Notes: a model not told the origin generated them from the letters alone. Counted from the stretch's first letter, positions 49,939 to 59,575 are shown. The stretch is 64,000 nucleotides of DNA from Methanosphaera sp. ISO3-F5 (GCF_034480035.2 NZ_CP118753.2:2399486-2463485); one strand, 5' to 3'. Program-made: numbers and translations.

Positions 49939-51093
49939 TTAAATTGTTTTAAGTTTACCGTATTGTCCTCCACGACCTGCAGTAATTTGTATAGTGTTAT
50001 CCCTATAAGATTTTATTACTTTTGCAAGTGAAGGGTCTGTTTTTCTTATTTGTTCTATATCTGTATCCAGTAATATGTTGATTTCTGTGCCAAATTTTTT
50101 AATCAAATTATCATATCTTGTTTGAACATATTTTGTTGTTATTCCTTTATCATGTACCATGCTAAGCAGTTCTGATAATGGTAGTATATACTGATAATGT
50201 GGCCTGTTTTCTGGGTGGATTGGCTGTTCATATGTGGATAATTCCCTGATTCTTGAGAGTACTCCTTTTTTTATTTGTCCTCCACATGTGCATTTCATGT
50301 TTTGTTCTGATGCTTTTTCTATAGTATATGATTTATAGCATTTGATACATCCTGTTTCATGGTATTTTCCCATTTTAGGGTTTATTCCATAGTTTTCTAT
50401 GATTTTTCCTTTCCTTATTGATTTTTGTAGTTCTTTGAAGGATAATTTTTTAATTTCTATCTTGTTAAATTCTCGTCCTATTCTATGAGGCCATGGTGAA
50501 TGGGAATCAGAGTTTGTTAGGAATGTATAATCTTTAAGTTCCCTTATTGTGTCTGCCAGGTATGTGTCGCTTGATAATCCTAGTTCCACAAAGTCTGGTT
50601 TTCGAGTGTAGCAGTCGGTTATTGAATCATATTGTTTGTATATTCCAGTCCATGGTGTGAATATGTGTGCTGGTCCTATCAGGCAATCATATTCTTGTGT
50701 AATATCCATTATTTCTGATGCGTTCATCCGTAGTTTTGGTCTTCCATCGGCGTCCATATTTTTTACTGTGAATTCTTCTCTCATCTGCCATGCTGTTTCT
50801 ATTGAGGGTATTAGTATTAGGTGGTGTATTCTCTGATTATCTTCTACTTCTGTTGTTATTAGGAAATTTGTGTAATTGTTTTCTTGATGTTTAAGTTCGT
50901 ATATGCCGGTATATTCTTTTTCTTGTAGGTTTTCTTCTAATGTGTTTAACCATTTGGAGTGAAGTGCGTCTCCTGTTGCTATTAAGTTCAAGCCTTTTTT
51001 AGATGATTCTTTAGCCATTATTGTTGGAATCATGTTTTTTGATGTTGCCATTGAATATTTGCTATGTACATGTAAATCTGCAGTTATTATCAT
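49939..51093 (-). CDS. endoQ: Endonuclease Q (EndoQ), PHP-domain nuclease
   Basis: Nicks DNA 5' of deaminated bases (uracil, hypoxanthine) and abasic sites. The 384 residues carry a PHP catalytic domain (ADLHVHSKYSMATSKNM; ATGDALHSKW; GPAHIFTPWTG near 138; TNSDSHSPWPHRIGREF near 190-206). Then come a C4 zinc-binding module (CIKCYKSY...CTCGG) near 250-275 and a helical C-terminal domain. The pattern distinguishes it from the simpler PHP protein at 31,179. Confidence 0.88.
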   Translation of the reverse strand: MIITADLHVHSKYSMATSKNMIPTIMAKESSKKGLNLIATGDALHSKWLNTLEENLQEKEYTGIYELKHQENNYTNFLITTEVEDNQRIHHLILIPSIETAWQMREEFTVKNMDADGRPKLRMNASEIMDITQEYDCLIGPAHIFTPWTGIYKQYDSITDCYTRKPDFVELGLSSDTYLADTIRELKDYTFLTNSDSHSPWPHRIGREFNKIEIKKLSFKELQKSIRKGKIIENYGINPKMGKYHETGCIKCYKSYTIEKASEQNMKCTCGGQIKKGVLSRIRELSTYEQPIHPENRPHYQYILPLSELLSMVHDKGITTKYVQTRYDNLIKKFGTEINILLDTDIEQIRKTDPSLAKVIKSYRDNTIQITAGRGGQYGKLKTI

Positions 51094-51148
51094 TTTGTAT
51101 CACGGCGAAAAAATAGTAATGTGAAATGATGTTGGGGAGAGGATGAGT

Positions 51149-51925
51149 TTATCCGATGTATCTTAGATCATCAGGACTTTGTACTGGTTGTTCCATGCCC
51201 ATTGGTGGTAGTTTTTGGGTTGCTGCTATTCTTTTTTGTGTTTCTTCTATTTGTTCTTCTATTTCACTTAAATCTATTTCAAAGTTTAATAATTCAAATA
51301 AGACTAGTAGTACTGCTTTTGCTGCACTTGCATCTATATAAAATCCTGGAGTTTCTCCCATTAGACATAGCCCTGGAATGTCTTTTTCTTCAGCATAGTA
51401 TAGTAATAGACCTGATGCTCCTATTATTGCTCCACCATCTTCTTTTCGTATTTCGGTATTTTCTATTTCTAGAACTTCTTTTATCATTTCTTCGTTGTTT
51501 GCTGCAACAAATACTCTGTTTTTGTCTACGAATTCTCCTGTTCCTAATCCTCCTAGTGTGTATATTTTTGTTGCTCCTAGGTCTTCGAAGTAGTCCATTA
51601 GTACTTGTGATATTGCTGTTTGTCCTTCAAAGTCGGATCCTTGTGAATTTCCTGTTAGTAGTATTACGTCCTGATTGTTTTCGCCTAAGTCTTTTATGTA
51701 GAAGAATTCATTTTTCATGTGTTCTATTAGGCCGTTTTCTTTCATTGTTACTTGTGGTGGGAAGTAATCTGATTTTAGTTCTGCGAATTTTGTTGCGTCT
51801 AATTGTTTTATTATTTGGTCTACTACAAATTTTCCTACAAATCCTATTCCTGGTAATCCTTCTAGTACTATTGGATTTTCTAATTTTATTTCTTCTGTTT
51901 GGGTTATCTTGTTTTTTTCTACCAT
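51149..51925 (-). CDS. PAC2-family proteasome assembly chaperone-like protein
   Basis: 258 residues of the PAC2 family. VLEGLPGIGFVGKFVVDQII near 18-38, VILLTGNSQGSDFEGQ near 95, TLGGLGTGEFVDK near 128 and GLCLMGETPGFYIDASAAKAVL near 190 are typical. The C-terminal 40 residues form a helix and a proline-rich tail. Archaeal members are thought to help proteasome maturation, but evidence is limited. It follows nop10 directly, with the ribosome-binding sequence GGAGGAC inside the nop10 3' end. Confidence 0.85.
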   Translation of the reverse strand: MVEKNKITQTEEIKLENPIVLEGLPGIGFVGKFVVDQIIKQLDATKFAELKSDYFPPQVTMKENGLIEHMKNEFFYIKDLGENNQDVILLTGNSQGSDFEGQTAISQVLMDYFEDLGATKIYTLGGLGTGEFVDKNRVFVAANNEEMIKEVLEIENTEIRKEDGGAIIGASGLLLYYAEEKDIPGLCLMGETPGFYIDASAAKAVLLVLFELLNFEIDLSEIEEQIEETQKRIAATQKLPPMGMEQPVQSPDDLRYIG

Positions 51926-51926
51926 T

Positions 51927-52100
51927 TTAGTCCTCCAAGGCTTCTTGTTGTTTTTTTAGTATTCTTCTATATTTTCCGTATTTGTCTTGTGGAGAATATC
52001 TTGCTGGAAATATTACTCCTGTTTTTTCATTACAGTCAGGACATTTTTCTTGTAATGTGTATTCCATACATTTGTTGCATCGTCTCATCTGAAATTTCAT
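51927..52100 (-). CDS. nop10: Ribosome biogenesis protein Nop10
   Basis: 57-residue component of the H/ACA ribonucleoprotein that pseudouridylates RNA, bridging Cbf5 and guide RNA. The N-terminal zinc ribbon has Cys8, Cys11, Cys20 and Cys23 (RRCNKCMEYTL, KCPDC), followed by the basic motif FPARYSPQDKYGKYRR. The stop codon is one base from the ATG of the PAC2 gene, so the two are coupled. Confidence 0.94.
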   Translation of the reverse strand: MKFQMRRCNKCMEYTLQEKCPDCNEKTGVIFPARYSPQDKYGKYRRILKKQQEALED

Positions 52101-52150
52101 AATATTATATTAATCGTATTCTTACTTATAAGTGCTTATTAATTTTTTTT

Positions 52151-52180
52151 TTACACTTGCAATGTATGTCTGGATTTTTT
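52151..52180 (+). repeat. 30-bp intergenic repeat, copy 2
   Basis: TTACACTTGCAATGTATGTC continuing into TGGATTTTTT, 27 of 30 bases identical to 40341-40370. It lies between the stop of the alpha/beta hydrolase gene and the start of nop10 (both minus strand). Confidence 0.7.
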
Positions 52181-52181
52181 T

Positions 52182-53156
52182 TTATTTGAATTGTTTCATG
52201 AATTCTTCTAGTTCATCTTTTATTTTATTTAGTTGACTTGAACCAATATGTCCTATGTGTGAATTATATACAACTAGTTTAGAATCATGTATTAGTGAGT
52301 GCATAGGTATAGCATCCAATTCTGGTGGGAAATATTGATCCTCCTTTATGGCAATTATGAGAGTTGGTGCTATTATATTTGATACCTTGCCTGTTAAGTC
52401 ATAGTTTATTGTTGCTTTATTTCTATAATATGCATCATAAACATTTTCTTCAGAATCTTCTTGTGCAAATTCATCCATATAATTATCAATTTCTTCCTTA
52501 GTCAAATCCATATAATACTGTCTGGATAATCCAAAAGAGTACATTGCTTTACTGGATAATTGTAATGATCGTTTCATTTGCTTATCAGGACTTCCAAAAT
52601 CTGGGTCTGATTCAATAATATCATTCATTACTTTTCCAATAATATAATTTTGTCCACCCACCTTATAACTACTGACCAATGATATTACAAAAGCAATATC
52701 ATTAGGATAATATGCTGCCCATGTTAAAGCTTCAAAACCTCCCATAGAATTTCCTATAAGTCCTAACGGATTAATTATATTCAAGGCTTCTTTCAGAAAC
52801 ATTCTGTTAAAATTTACCATATCCAATACAGTATATTCAGGATATTCATTGAACATATCTGATGTGCTGGGACTGCTACTTCCAGGTGTTCCAAGAGTAG
52901 ATAAAGAAACAAAAAATAGTTTATTTGTGTCAAATGCTAAATTTTCACCAATAGCCTCTTTGATACGTTTTATTGATGCATAATTTCCACTTGTTCCATG
53001 AAAATATATGACTGCATTTGTTATATGTCCTTCTTCATCATATTTTGGTGTTCCGAATGTTATATATTCGACTTTTAAATTTTCTAAAGTTGTACCATTA
53101 TTAAATGTGAAATTATTTAGAGTATAATAATCTGGATTAATAGATTCTATTTCCAT
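52182..53156 (-). CDS. Alpha/beta hydrolase, homoserine acetyltransferase (MetX)-like
   Basis: 324 residues with the alpha/beta hydrolase fold. GNSMGGFEALTWAAYYP near 135-151 is the nucleophile elbow (Ser137 region), ITNAVIYFHGTSGN near 46 the oxyanion strand, LIIAIKEDQYFPPEL near 268 the acid and HIGHIGSS near 303 the catalytic histidine. It resembles MetX-type acyltransferases and related esterases, but parts of the typical MetX signature are absent. It sits within an otherwise conserved translation gene cluster, splitting nop10 from aIF2-alpha. Confidence 0.82.
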   Translation of the reverse strand: MEIESINPDYYTLNNFTFNNGTTLENLKVEYITFGTPKYDEEGHITNAVIYFHGTSGNYASIKRIKEAIGENLAFDTNKLFFVSLSTLGTPGSSSPSTSDMFNEYPEYTVLDMVNFNRMFLKEALNIINPLGLIGNSMGGFEALTWAAYYPNDIAFVISLVSSYKVGGQNYIIGKVMNDIIESDPDFGSPDKQMKRSLQLSSKAMYSFGLSRQYYMDLTKEEIDNYMDEFAQEDSEENVYDAYYRNKATINYDLTGKVSNIIAPTLIIAIKEDQYFPPELDAIPMHSLIHDSKLVVYNSHIGHIGSSQLNKIKDELEEFMKQFK

Positions 53157-53219
53157 AAAAAGTCCTCAAAAATAGTTTTAAAAAATAATTATAAAAAAAA
53201 GTATGTGAATGGAATAAAT

Positions 53220-54002
53220 TTAATCATCTAATTCACGATGGAAACTACCTTCTCCATCATTTTCTTCAATCATTCCAATACATTTATCAGCTGACTCTTT
53301 TAATATTTTTTCAGCTGTAGGGTAATCTTGTGCTGTTACCATCACTCTGTATTTAGGTGCTCCCACACATTGAACTTCAACATTATCTGATTCAATAGAT
53401 TCTAAAGCTTCAATAATTATTTCTACACCATTTGGTTTATATGAAGTTATGTCTATGTATCCAGTGATTTGCACTTCTGGAGTTGAAATGTTTTTCTTAG
53501 CTACATCAGTTATTATTTTTGCCCATTCTTCATCGACATCAATTGCTAATAAAACTTCTTCACCCTCATCAGAAGCTAACTCAAATCCTTCATATAAGTC
53601 CCCGAATTCTTCCATTATCAGATATCCTACTTCATCATAAGCCTCATCTAAGGTTTTATTGATTGATCTTGCAGATATCTCTAATAATTTTTCTGCTTTT
53701 TGTTCTATTTTCCATTGTTGAATTCTACGGGTTCTTTGATCTTCACGAATACGTTTTAATGAAGCATCAACATGACCTTTTTTAGGGTTTACTCTAAGTA
53801 CACGTGCTACAATTTTTTGGTTTTCTCGTACATAATCTCTTATGTTTTTTACCCAACCAGAAGATACTTCAGATATGTGAATAAATGCTTCTTTTCCTTC
53901 ATATTCTTCTAGTTTAGCGAATGCACCATAACCTAATACTTTATGAACTGTTCCAACAATTAGATCACCTTCTTCAGGCCATTCTTTGTTCATTCTAACC
54001 AT
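53220..54002 (-). CDS. Translation initiation factor aIF2, alpha subunit
   Basis: 260 residues. An S1/OB domain ([42 protein letters not shown]) is followed by a helical domain ([20 protein letters not shown]) and a C-terminal alpha-beta domain ([40 protein letters not shown]). It helps bring initiator tRNA to the ribosome. GGTGAT precedes the ATG. It lies 37 bp after the S27e gene in the usual archaeal order L44e-S27e-aIF2-alpha. Confidence 0.96.
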   Translation of the reverse strand: MVRMNKEWPEEGDLIVGTVHKVLGYGAFAKLEEYEGKEAFIHISEVSSGWVKNIRDYVRENQKIVARVLRVNPKKGHVDASLKRIREDQRTRRIQQWKIEQKAEKLLEISARSINKTLDEAYDEVGYLIMEEFGDLYEGFELASDEGEEVLLAIDVDEEWAKIITDVAKKNISTPEVQITGYIDITSYKPNGVEIIIEALESIESDNVEVQCVGAPKYRVMVTAQDYPTAEKILKESADKCIGMIEENDGEGSFHRELDD

Positions 54003-54039
54003 ATAATCACCTGGATTTAGTAATCTTGTTGTGTGTTAT

Positions 54040-54219
54040 TTAGTGGTTTAATACTTCTACAATTTGTGCATAAATTTTAGAACGTCCACCTTTTGGTTCA
54101 ACTAATGTTTTACCACAGATAACACATTTTACTGTTGAAGCTGCGTGGTCAAATATAACTTGGTGGTTTTCACAGTCACCACATTTTACTTTTAAGAAAT
54201 TACTTTGTTGTTTAGCCAT
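54040..54219 (-). CDS. rps27e: 30S ribosomal protein S27e
   Basis: 59-residue zinc ribbon protein of the small subunit. [19 protein letters not shown] and [20 protein letters not shown] carry the four cysteines. I chose ATG 54219, which has GGAGGAAC at proper spacing; a start five codons earlier overlaps that site. Confidence 0.96.
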   Translation of the reverse strand: MAKQQSNFLKVKCGDCENHQVIFDHAASTVKCVICGKTLVEPKGGRSKIYAQIVEVLNH

Positions 54220-54248
54220 TAAAAGTTCCTCCATTAATAAATATTTGC

Positions 54249-54530
54249 TTAGTTGGATACAAATTCAACTTTTCCTGCACGGAAACCTGAGCCTTTGATG
54301 TGAGATTTTCCACATTCTTTACATTTGTATCTTAAGTCTAATTTTTTAACAGGTTTACTTCCTGATGGTAAAGGCCTTGGGTAACCTCTGTAACCAGCAG
54401 TTACACGTCTGAACTGACGTTGACCCCATTTAAGTTCACTTGCTTTTCTTCTTTTGGATGTGTGTACTTCGTGTACTGTGTGTGTTTTACATTTTGGACA
54501 GTAAGTCCTTCTTTCTCGTGGTATTTTCAT
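54249..54530 (-). CDS. rpl44e: 50S ribosomal protein L44e
   Basis: 93-residue zinc-binding large-subunit protein at the E-site. CPKC (residues 11-14) and CKEC near 75 are the zinc ligands; the middle is strongly basic ([38 protein letters not shown]). AGGTGAAAAG precedes the ATG. It heads the translation cluster. Confidence 0.97.
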   Translation of the reverse strand: MKIPRERRTYCPKCKTHTVHEVHTSKRRKASELKWGQRQFRRVTAGYRGYPRPLPSGSKPVKKLDLRYKCKECGKSHIKGSGFRAGKVEFVSN

Positions 54531-54864
54531 CTTTTCACCTCGTCATTATGTAAATTAATTAAATGATAATTAATTTTAATAAAGCATGATTATACTTTAA
54601 TTCGATAAAATATTTGAATAAATTAGATAGAATTTATTCTTTAAAAAAATATAATACAATTTCTTGTATCGTATTACACAAACAAATATTTTTATGGTCT
54701 ACATAACTGATTCTATAGCCATATATTTGTTTATAAATAGTTTTCCTAATTGTTCGTTAAACTTAGAACAATCAATAATTTATCTATATTATATTATATT
54801 AACCATCTATATTTATAATTAATTATTTTGAAAAACAGATTTAAAAAAAACAATAATAAAAATA
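54531..54864. other. 334-bp gene-free region upstream of the L44e operon
   Basis: AT-rich. On the minus strand a TATA-like element TATTTATAA (54731-54739) has AAAAC upstream. Just beyond it lies an inverted repeat, ATTGTTC at 54749-54755 and GAACAAT at 54766-54772, in operator position. The downstream leader to L44e would be about 170 nt. The right end carries the 3' side of the GINS gene. No coding frame is convincing. Confidence 0.5.
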
Positions 54865-55890
54865 TTACTTGATAACATTTATAACATCATTATCACTTAA
54901 AATTTTAACTATTGATTCTGGTAATAAAACAATATCATCAACAGAAAAAGGACCATAAGTTTTTTCATTCTCATCAAGAATATCAGTTGGTATATCCTTC
55001 TTAAATTCAACCAATTCTTCAGTATTAAATGTAGTTTCAACAGTTACTTCAGATTCCAATTCCGTATTATTTTTTTCTTCAGAAACTTCTTCAACTATAT
55101 TTTCCAGATTATCCTCTGGTTTTGGTTCATTCTGTAATGAAACTGTGTCTTCTTCGGGTGGCTTAGGGCCTTTAAATGGTGTGGTTATATCTCGTTTTAC
55201 TGGCTTAACAGGATTATTATTTTCATCCAGTAAAATATCATCCGGAGCTTGACCAAACATCATTGCTATTTGACTTTCATCAAGTAGTGGTGCTTTAGGC
55301 TTTGAAGTCTTTTTATTTTCATTAATTTCTGGTTCTGCAACATCATCACTAGGAGTGCTTATTGTATCTTCAGGTTCAACTTCCTCTTTAGAAGGAACTT
55401 CCTCAACCACTGGTTCTTCTTCAACTGCTGGTTTTTCTTCAACTTTTCTTTCAGTAGGCTTGAAACCAATTTTTGTTTCATTAGACCTGTTTAAAATAAT
55501 CTTATCCATCAAATGTTCTCTATGATCCACCAGCATATCTACAATTTTCCTATAAAACTCCTCTTCCTCAGGTGTAGTATTATATGGTATCACATCGTAC
55601 AGGTCAGAATCTTTTTTATGTCCTTTAAAAATATCATGACCCTTCTGAACATTGGTTGCTGCAGTACTTACTATTTTAAATTCTCTTCTTTCACAAATTT
55701 CTGTTGTAATTCTTTGAGCATCACGTAATTGATATGCTTCCAATGATAGAGGATTATTGTTAACCATTTTTAATAATTTTTGAAGGTAATTTGAAGCATC
55801 AGTATAAAAAGAATCATCTACCTCAGATAATGTACCAGTAGTTCTTTCTTTTTTCTGAATATCCCTTAATTTTTGAAAAAAAGTATCCAA
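54865..55890 (-). CDS. GINS-family DNA replication protein (Gins51-like)
   Basis: 341 residues. The N-terminal ~150 residues are helical (KLRDIQKKERTTGTLSEVDD, FYTDASNYLQKLLKM, EEEEFYRKIVDMLVDHREHL) as in GINS A domains. The last 50 residues (YGPFSVDDIVLLPESIVKIL) are the small B domain. Between them is a long acidic, Pro/Glu/Val-rich linker at about 150-290, unusually extended. GINS links MCM and GAN/RecJ at the fork. The start is TTG 55890 after GGGGAA. It lies 47 bp after the PCNA gene, supporting a shared replication role. Confidence 0.85.
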   Translation of the reverse strand: MDTFFQKLRDIQKKERTTGTLSEVDDSFYTDASNYLQKLLKMVNNNPLSLEAYQLRDAQRITTEICERREFKIVSTAATNVQKGHDIFKGHKKDSDLYDVIPYNTTPEEEEFYRKIVDMLVDHREHLMDKIILNRSNETKIGFKPTERKVEEKPAVEEEPVVEEVPSKEEVEPEDTISTPSDDVAEPEINENKKTSKPKAPLLDESQIAMMFGQAPDDILLDENNNPVKPVKRDITTPFKGPKPPEEDTVSLQNEPKPEDNLENIVEEVSEEKNNTELESEVTVETTFNTEELVEFKKDIPTDILDENEKTYGPFSVDDIVLLPESIVKILSDNDVINVIK

Positions 55891-55937
55891 TTAAATTCCC
55901 CTATTATGAATTATCCTTAAAAAAATATGGAGAGTAA

Positions 55938-56669
55938 TTAATCTTCTTCTATTCTAGGAGCTAATAAAAATGATAATTCTCCTTCATCGTTCATTAATTC
56001 TAAAACTAAAGTTAATGGCATGTCATCTCCAAATTGAACATATGTCTTGTCTGCAAATTTTTCTGCTTTGAGCATTTCTTTAATATTTTCTATTGCATAA
56101 ATTGCTTTAGCTGTTTCTGATAATTGTTCACCATGAAGATATTCTACTTTTGCATCAGCGAAATCACCAACAGCTTCTAATGTAAGATTATCTTCATCAA
56201 CATTAAATGAAACCCTGTCAGCTACTATTTCAATGTCTTGTATTGCTTCTTTAAGTGTAGCTATTGGTATTGATATGTTTACAGGATATTCTATTTGTGG
56301 TTGTGCTGGAGTATCATATTCTAAATCAATGAGTTTTACTTTGAAAGTTTTCTTAATTGCTCCTTCAAAGGTTAATATAAGACTTCCTGCATCTACTGTT
56401 AATTCCATAACATCATCAGATTTGGATCTTTTAAGCACTTTCATTAATTCTTCTGTGTCTAAGTTTAGTTTGATTGGTTTATCACATTCATATATATCAA
56501 ATAAACTTTCTTTTAATTCTAAATGCACGTAAGTAATGTGACTTCTATCAATAGCATTTAATCTTAGTCCGTCTGAGTCTACTTCTATTTGTACTTCGTC
56601 AACGATTGATGATATTGCATCAAAACTTGTTTTAAAAATACTTGGGTCGCTTAATACTAGTTTGAACAC
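55938..56669 (-). CDS. pcn: DNA polymerase sliding clamp (PCNA)
   Basis: 243-residue ring-forming clamp that tethers polymerase and repair enzymes to [23 protein letters not shown] and [15 protein letters not shown] near the N-terminus, the interdomain loop region [17 protein letters not shown] near 112-128, and the C-terminal [11 protein letters not shown] are recognisable. It is transcribed just ahead of the GINS gene. Confidence 0.96.
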   Translation of the reverse strand: MFKLVLSDPSIFKTSFDAISSIVDEVQIEVDSDGLRLNAIDRSHITYVHLELKESLFDIYECDKPIKLNLDTEELMKVLKRSKSDDVMELTVDAGSLILTFEGAIKKTFKVKLIDLEYDTPAQPQIEYPVNISIPIATLKEAIQDIEIVADRVSFNVDEDNLTLEAVGDFADAKVEYLHGEQLSETAKAIYAIENIKEMLKAEKFADKTYVQFGDDMPLTLVLELMNDEGELSFLLAPRIEED

Positions 56670-56857
56670 TATGCCATACTCTCCTTAAAAATAATTTTTA
56701 TAATATTTTTTTTTAATATATTTTAATCTTTGATAAACATGGATATTAAATTTTATTCTCCAATGACATAAATTATTATTAAAAATAGATTCAGGTTAAA
56801 AAAAATAGTTCAACTATTGGAATGAATAGAGGGTCATGCGTTAATTATATAGGGAGA

Positions 56858-57733
56858 TTATTTCTTATTTTTCTTATTTCTTGGTTGTGGCTTAGATGAT
56901 GAATCCATATCATCCATCATATTAGTTAAGTTGTTTAACCCGGATAATTTCATTATTTCTTTGTAGAATGATAATATAATTAAGATTATACCTAATAATA
57001 TTAATCCCATAGCTATGGATTCATGTTCTCCGTACATAACATGGTCAGATATTTTAACTACATCTTGCATTGCCTGGAATATACCAATCAATGTAATGAT
57101 TATACCTACTGCTATCATTATTATTTTTGAAAATGATATTCTGCGAACGGTAATTTTAGGAAGTGGATTTTTTTCTATTATTTTATCTGTATCAAATTGA
57201 TTAAGTAATGGTACTCCATCACTATCTACTTTAACATTGTCAATGATTTTTGTATCATCATTTAATGATTTTTCCTTATCATCAAATTTATGTACTTGTT
57301 TTTTTGGTCTAGCTATAGGTTTTTTATCTTTTTTATTTAATCCTAGTTTAGAGGATAAATCAAATTTTTTACCTTTTTTAGGTGTTTTATTTGGTTTTTG
57401 TGGTTTAACTTCTTTGTTTAAAACTGTTTCTTCCTGATTATCTTTTTCAGCATTTACATTATTGAAATCTACCTGTTCTATTTCATCCATCAACTGGAAT
57501 TTTTCATCTTCAATATTATGATTTTGTTTTTTAGAACTAGGTTCAGAACCCTTAATGATTTTTCCACTTTCACTATCATATTCGGGAACATTTTCTAAAT
57601 TTTTTTGTTCAAATTCATCAAAGAAGTCTTTTTCAGTTTCTATAGTGAAATTATCATCCAATACATTTAATTCTTCTAAAGGATCATAGTTTTCATTACT
57701 TCCTTTGTTTGAACTTTTTTTATTGTTAGTCAT
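56858..57733 (-). CDS. Lys/Asp-rich protein with two C-terminal membrane helices
   Basis: 291 residues. The first ~190 are hydrophilic, rich in Asn, Lys, Glu and Asp (KKPIARPKKQVHKFDDKEKS), probably disordered. Two hydrophobic helices follow (IIMIAVGIIITLIGIFQAM; MGLILLGIILIILSFY), joined by a short loop, then a Met/Asp-rich and Lys-rich tail (NKKNKK). It would be membrane-bound with a large flexible cytoplasmic part. No family is recognised. Confidence 0.7.
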   Translation of the reverse strand: MTNNKKSSNKGSNENYDPLEELNVLDDNFTIETEKDFFDEFEQKNLENVPEYDSESGKIIKGSEPSSKKQNHNIEDEKFQLMDEIEQVDFNNVNAEKDNQEETVLNKEVKPQKPNKTPKKGKKFDLSSKLGLNKKDKKPIARPKKQVHKFDDKEKSLNDDTKIIDNVKVDSDGVPLLNQFDTDKIIEKNPLPKITVRRISFSKIIMIAVGIIITLIGIFQAMQDVVKISDHVMYGEHESIAMGLILLGIILIILSFYKEIMKLSGLNNLTNMMDDMDSSSKPQPRNKKNKK

Positions 57734-57876
57734 GATAAATCACTTCAACCAAAAATACTAAAATATTTATGATTATATTTTAATTTTTCAAATAATAAAT
57801 AATTTACTATTATACCTTTTCCTTTTAAAAGAAAATATGAGAATCAAATTAAAAAAAATATATTACGATTAGTTAT

Positions 57877-58194
57877 CTAATCGTATTCCCTCCATGTATA
57901 ATCACATTCTGTGCATCTGAAAAATCTTGTTTCTGATTCATCTGCACTTCTTGTTTGTTGTAACCACCAAAATGCTATTTTATTATCACATTTTGGACAG
58001 ATTACTTTAATAGTTGGTAATGTTTTCACATTTCCATCAGTTACTATGATAGTATCTTCTTTATCTACTTTTTCCGATACTTCATATTGTTTTTTGGATT
58101 CCTCAGTAACTACTTTTTCATAACCGCAAGCATCACATGAGAATTTACCTTCTTTTGGAAATAGTACTTTTCCACAGTCTGGACAAAATTCCAT
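57877..58194 (-). CDS. tfs: Transcription factor S (TFS)
   Basis: 105 residues. It stimulates RNA cleavage by stalled archaeal RNA polymerase, like eukaryotic TFIIS. Two zinc ribbons are present: [10 protein letters not shown]...CDACG at the N-terminus and [20 protein letters not shown]...CTECDY at the C-terminus. The catalytic Asp-Glu pair is in [12 protein letters not shown]. Confidence 0.96.
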   Translation of the reverse strand: MEFCPDCGKVLFPKEGKFSCDACGYEKVVTEESKKQYEVSEKVDKEDTIIVTDGNVKTLPTIKVICPKCDNKIAFWWLQQTRSADESETRFFRCTECDYTWREYD

Positions 58195-58266
58195 TTATAA
58201 TCATTTCTCCTACTAATTTGTTTTTTTATTAATAATATATTTGTTAATAATATACCATATAATTAT

Positions 58267-58671
58267 TTAAAATATTCCCGAATCTCTTAATATAATATTA
58301 TGATCAAATGCTAAATTTAAATTCTTTAATTTATTAATTTCAATAAATTTTGCATCTTTAGCATCTGAATCTGATTTTAATGATCCTCCAATTATTTTTG
58401 CTGTGAATGCTACGGTTACCGTATGCCCTCGGGGATCCCGGTTAGGATCTGAATATACTCCGACTAATTTTGTCAATTCTATGTCTAATCCTGTTTCTTC
58501 TTTAGCTTCTCTTACTGCTGCATCTTCAACTTTTTCACCATACTCAACAAATCCTCCAGGTATAGCCCAATGATCCATGTAAGGATTATTAAGTCTTTTT
58601 ATTAGTACTATTTGACCGTCTTTAACAATTATAGTATCTACTGTTAATGCTGGATTTCTATATTCTGTCAT
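58267..58671 (-). CDS. Nudix hydrolase
   Basis: 134 residues with a perfect Nudix box starting GGFVEYGEKVEDAAVREAKE near residue 40. LIKRLNNPYMDHWAIPGG precedes it, typical of ADP-ribose pyrophosphatase-like members. It would hydrolyse a nucleoside diphosphate derivative; the substrate is not determined. Confidence 0.9.
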   Translation of the reverse strand: MTEYRNPALTVDTIIVKDGQIVLIKRLNNPYMDHWAIPGGFVEYGEKVEDAAVREAKEETGLDIELTKLVGVYSDPNRDPRGHTVTVAFTAKIIGGSLKSDSDAKDAKFIEINKLKNLNLAFDHNIILRDSGIF

Positions 58672-58742
58672 GAAAATAAATTTATTAAAAATAGTTAATG
58701 AAATTAGTGTTAAAAAGTGTATTAAAAAAAGTTTTAGAAGAA

Positions 58743-59009
58743 TTATTCATTGAATGCATTATTTAATGCTTCTTTGAATTCTGTTGCTTCTGATTTTACT
58801 GTTTCTGAAGCTGTTATTATTGATTCTTGTGGATTAGAACTTACTACTTCAAATTCTGGTTGACCAATTAAGGGATGTGTTATATCATATGCTGCTGCAC
58901 TTACTTCATCCTGTGCCATTAGTCTTTTTCTTAAAATATTACATATTGTATGACTTTCACCAGTTATTTCTAGAACTACGTGTTCTGGTTCATTTTTTAT
59001 ATATTTCAC
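58743..59009 (-). CDS. rpoL: DNA-directed RNA polymerase subunit L
   Basis: 88-residue homologue of eukaryotic Rpb11/AC19 that pairs with RpoD in polymerase assembly. GESHTICNILRKRLMAQDEV, and then YDITHPLIGQPEFEV, are signature segments. The start is GTG 59009, with GGAGGT placed inside the end of csl4, whose stop is only 2 bp upstream; the two are translationally coupled. Confidence 0.95.
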   Translation of the reverse strand: MKYIKNEPEHVVLEITGESHTICNILRKRLMAQDEVSAAAYDITHPLIGQPEFEVVSSNPQESIITASETVKSEATEFKEALNNAFNE

Positions 59010-59011
59010 CT

Positions 59012-59575
59012 TTAAAAACCTCCATAATTACTTGATATATTTCGTGAATCAATTTTACCACATTCACATACTAATTGGTTATTATCAAGTTTCATAAATT
59101 TACGACAATCGGTACACATTGCCTTTATAACACCAGTATCCTCTTCAGACGTGCTTAAATCTATATATTCTGCTCCGTATATGTTCAATACTTTTGCTTC
59201 TACTATATCTCCTATTTTAAACATCTCATGTAATGAGGATATGAAATCAGTGTTAGCTTTTGATATATGGATAAATCCCTTATATCCTGTCACTAATTCT
59301 CGATTAAATCCTTTTATCATTTTTATTGTTACCAGTGCTTTATTCTGTTTGACTTCCGTAATATGACCTATAACATAATCTCCTTCTTTAAGAAAACTTG
59401 GAGGATTACTTGCTTGTATGGATATTGTTTTTTCATCCTTATCTATGACAATCCTTCCATTAATACTTGCTTTAACGAATCCATCCTCTATGTATGTCCA
59501 TTCTGATGGTATGTACTCTTCATAGGTACATAATACTTCTCCAGGCAGAACGAAGTCATTTTCTTTATGAAACAT
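59012..59575 (-). CDS. csl4: Exosome RNA-binding protein Csl4
   Basis: Cap subunit of the archaeal RNA exosome, about 187 residues. An N-terminal domain (VLPGEVLCTYEEYIPSEWTY), a central S1 domain (DYVIGHITEVKQNKALVTI, GYKGFIHISKANTDF) and a C-terminal zinc ribbon (AMCTDCRKFMKL...CECG) are in the usual order. I chose ATG 59575; a TTG at 59590 would add five residues. It is coupled to rpoL. Confidence 0.93.
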   Translation of the reverse strand: MFHKENDFVLPGEVLCTYEEYIPSEWTYIEDGFVKASINGRIVIDKDEKTISIQASNPPSFLKEGDYVIGHITEVKQNKALVTIKMIKGFNRELVTGYKGFIHISKANTDFISSLHEMFKIGDIVEAKVLNIYGAEYIDLSTSEEDTGVIKAMCTDCRKFMKLDNNQLVCECGKIDSRNISSNYGGF

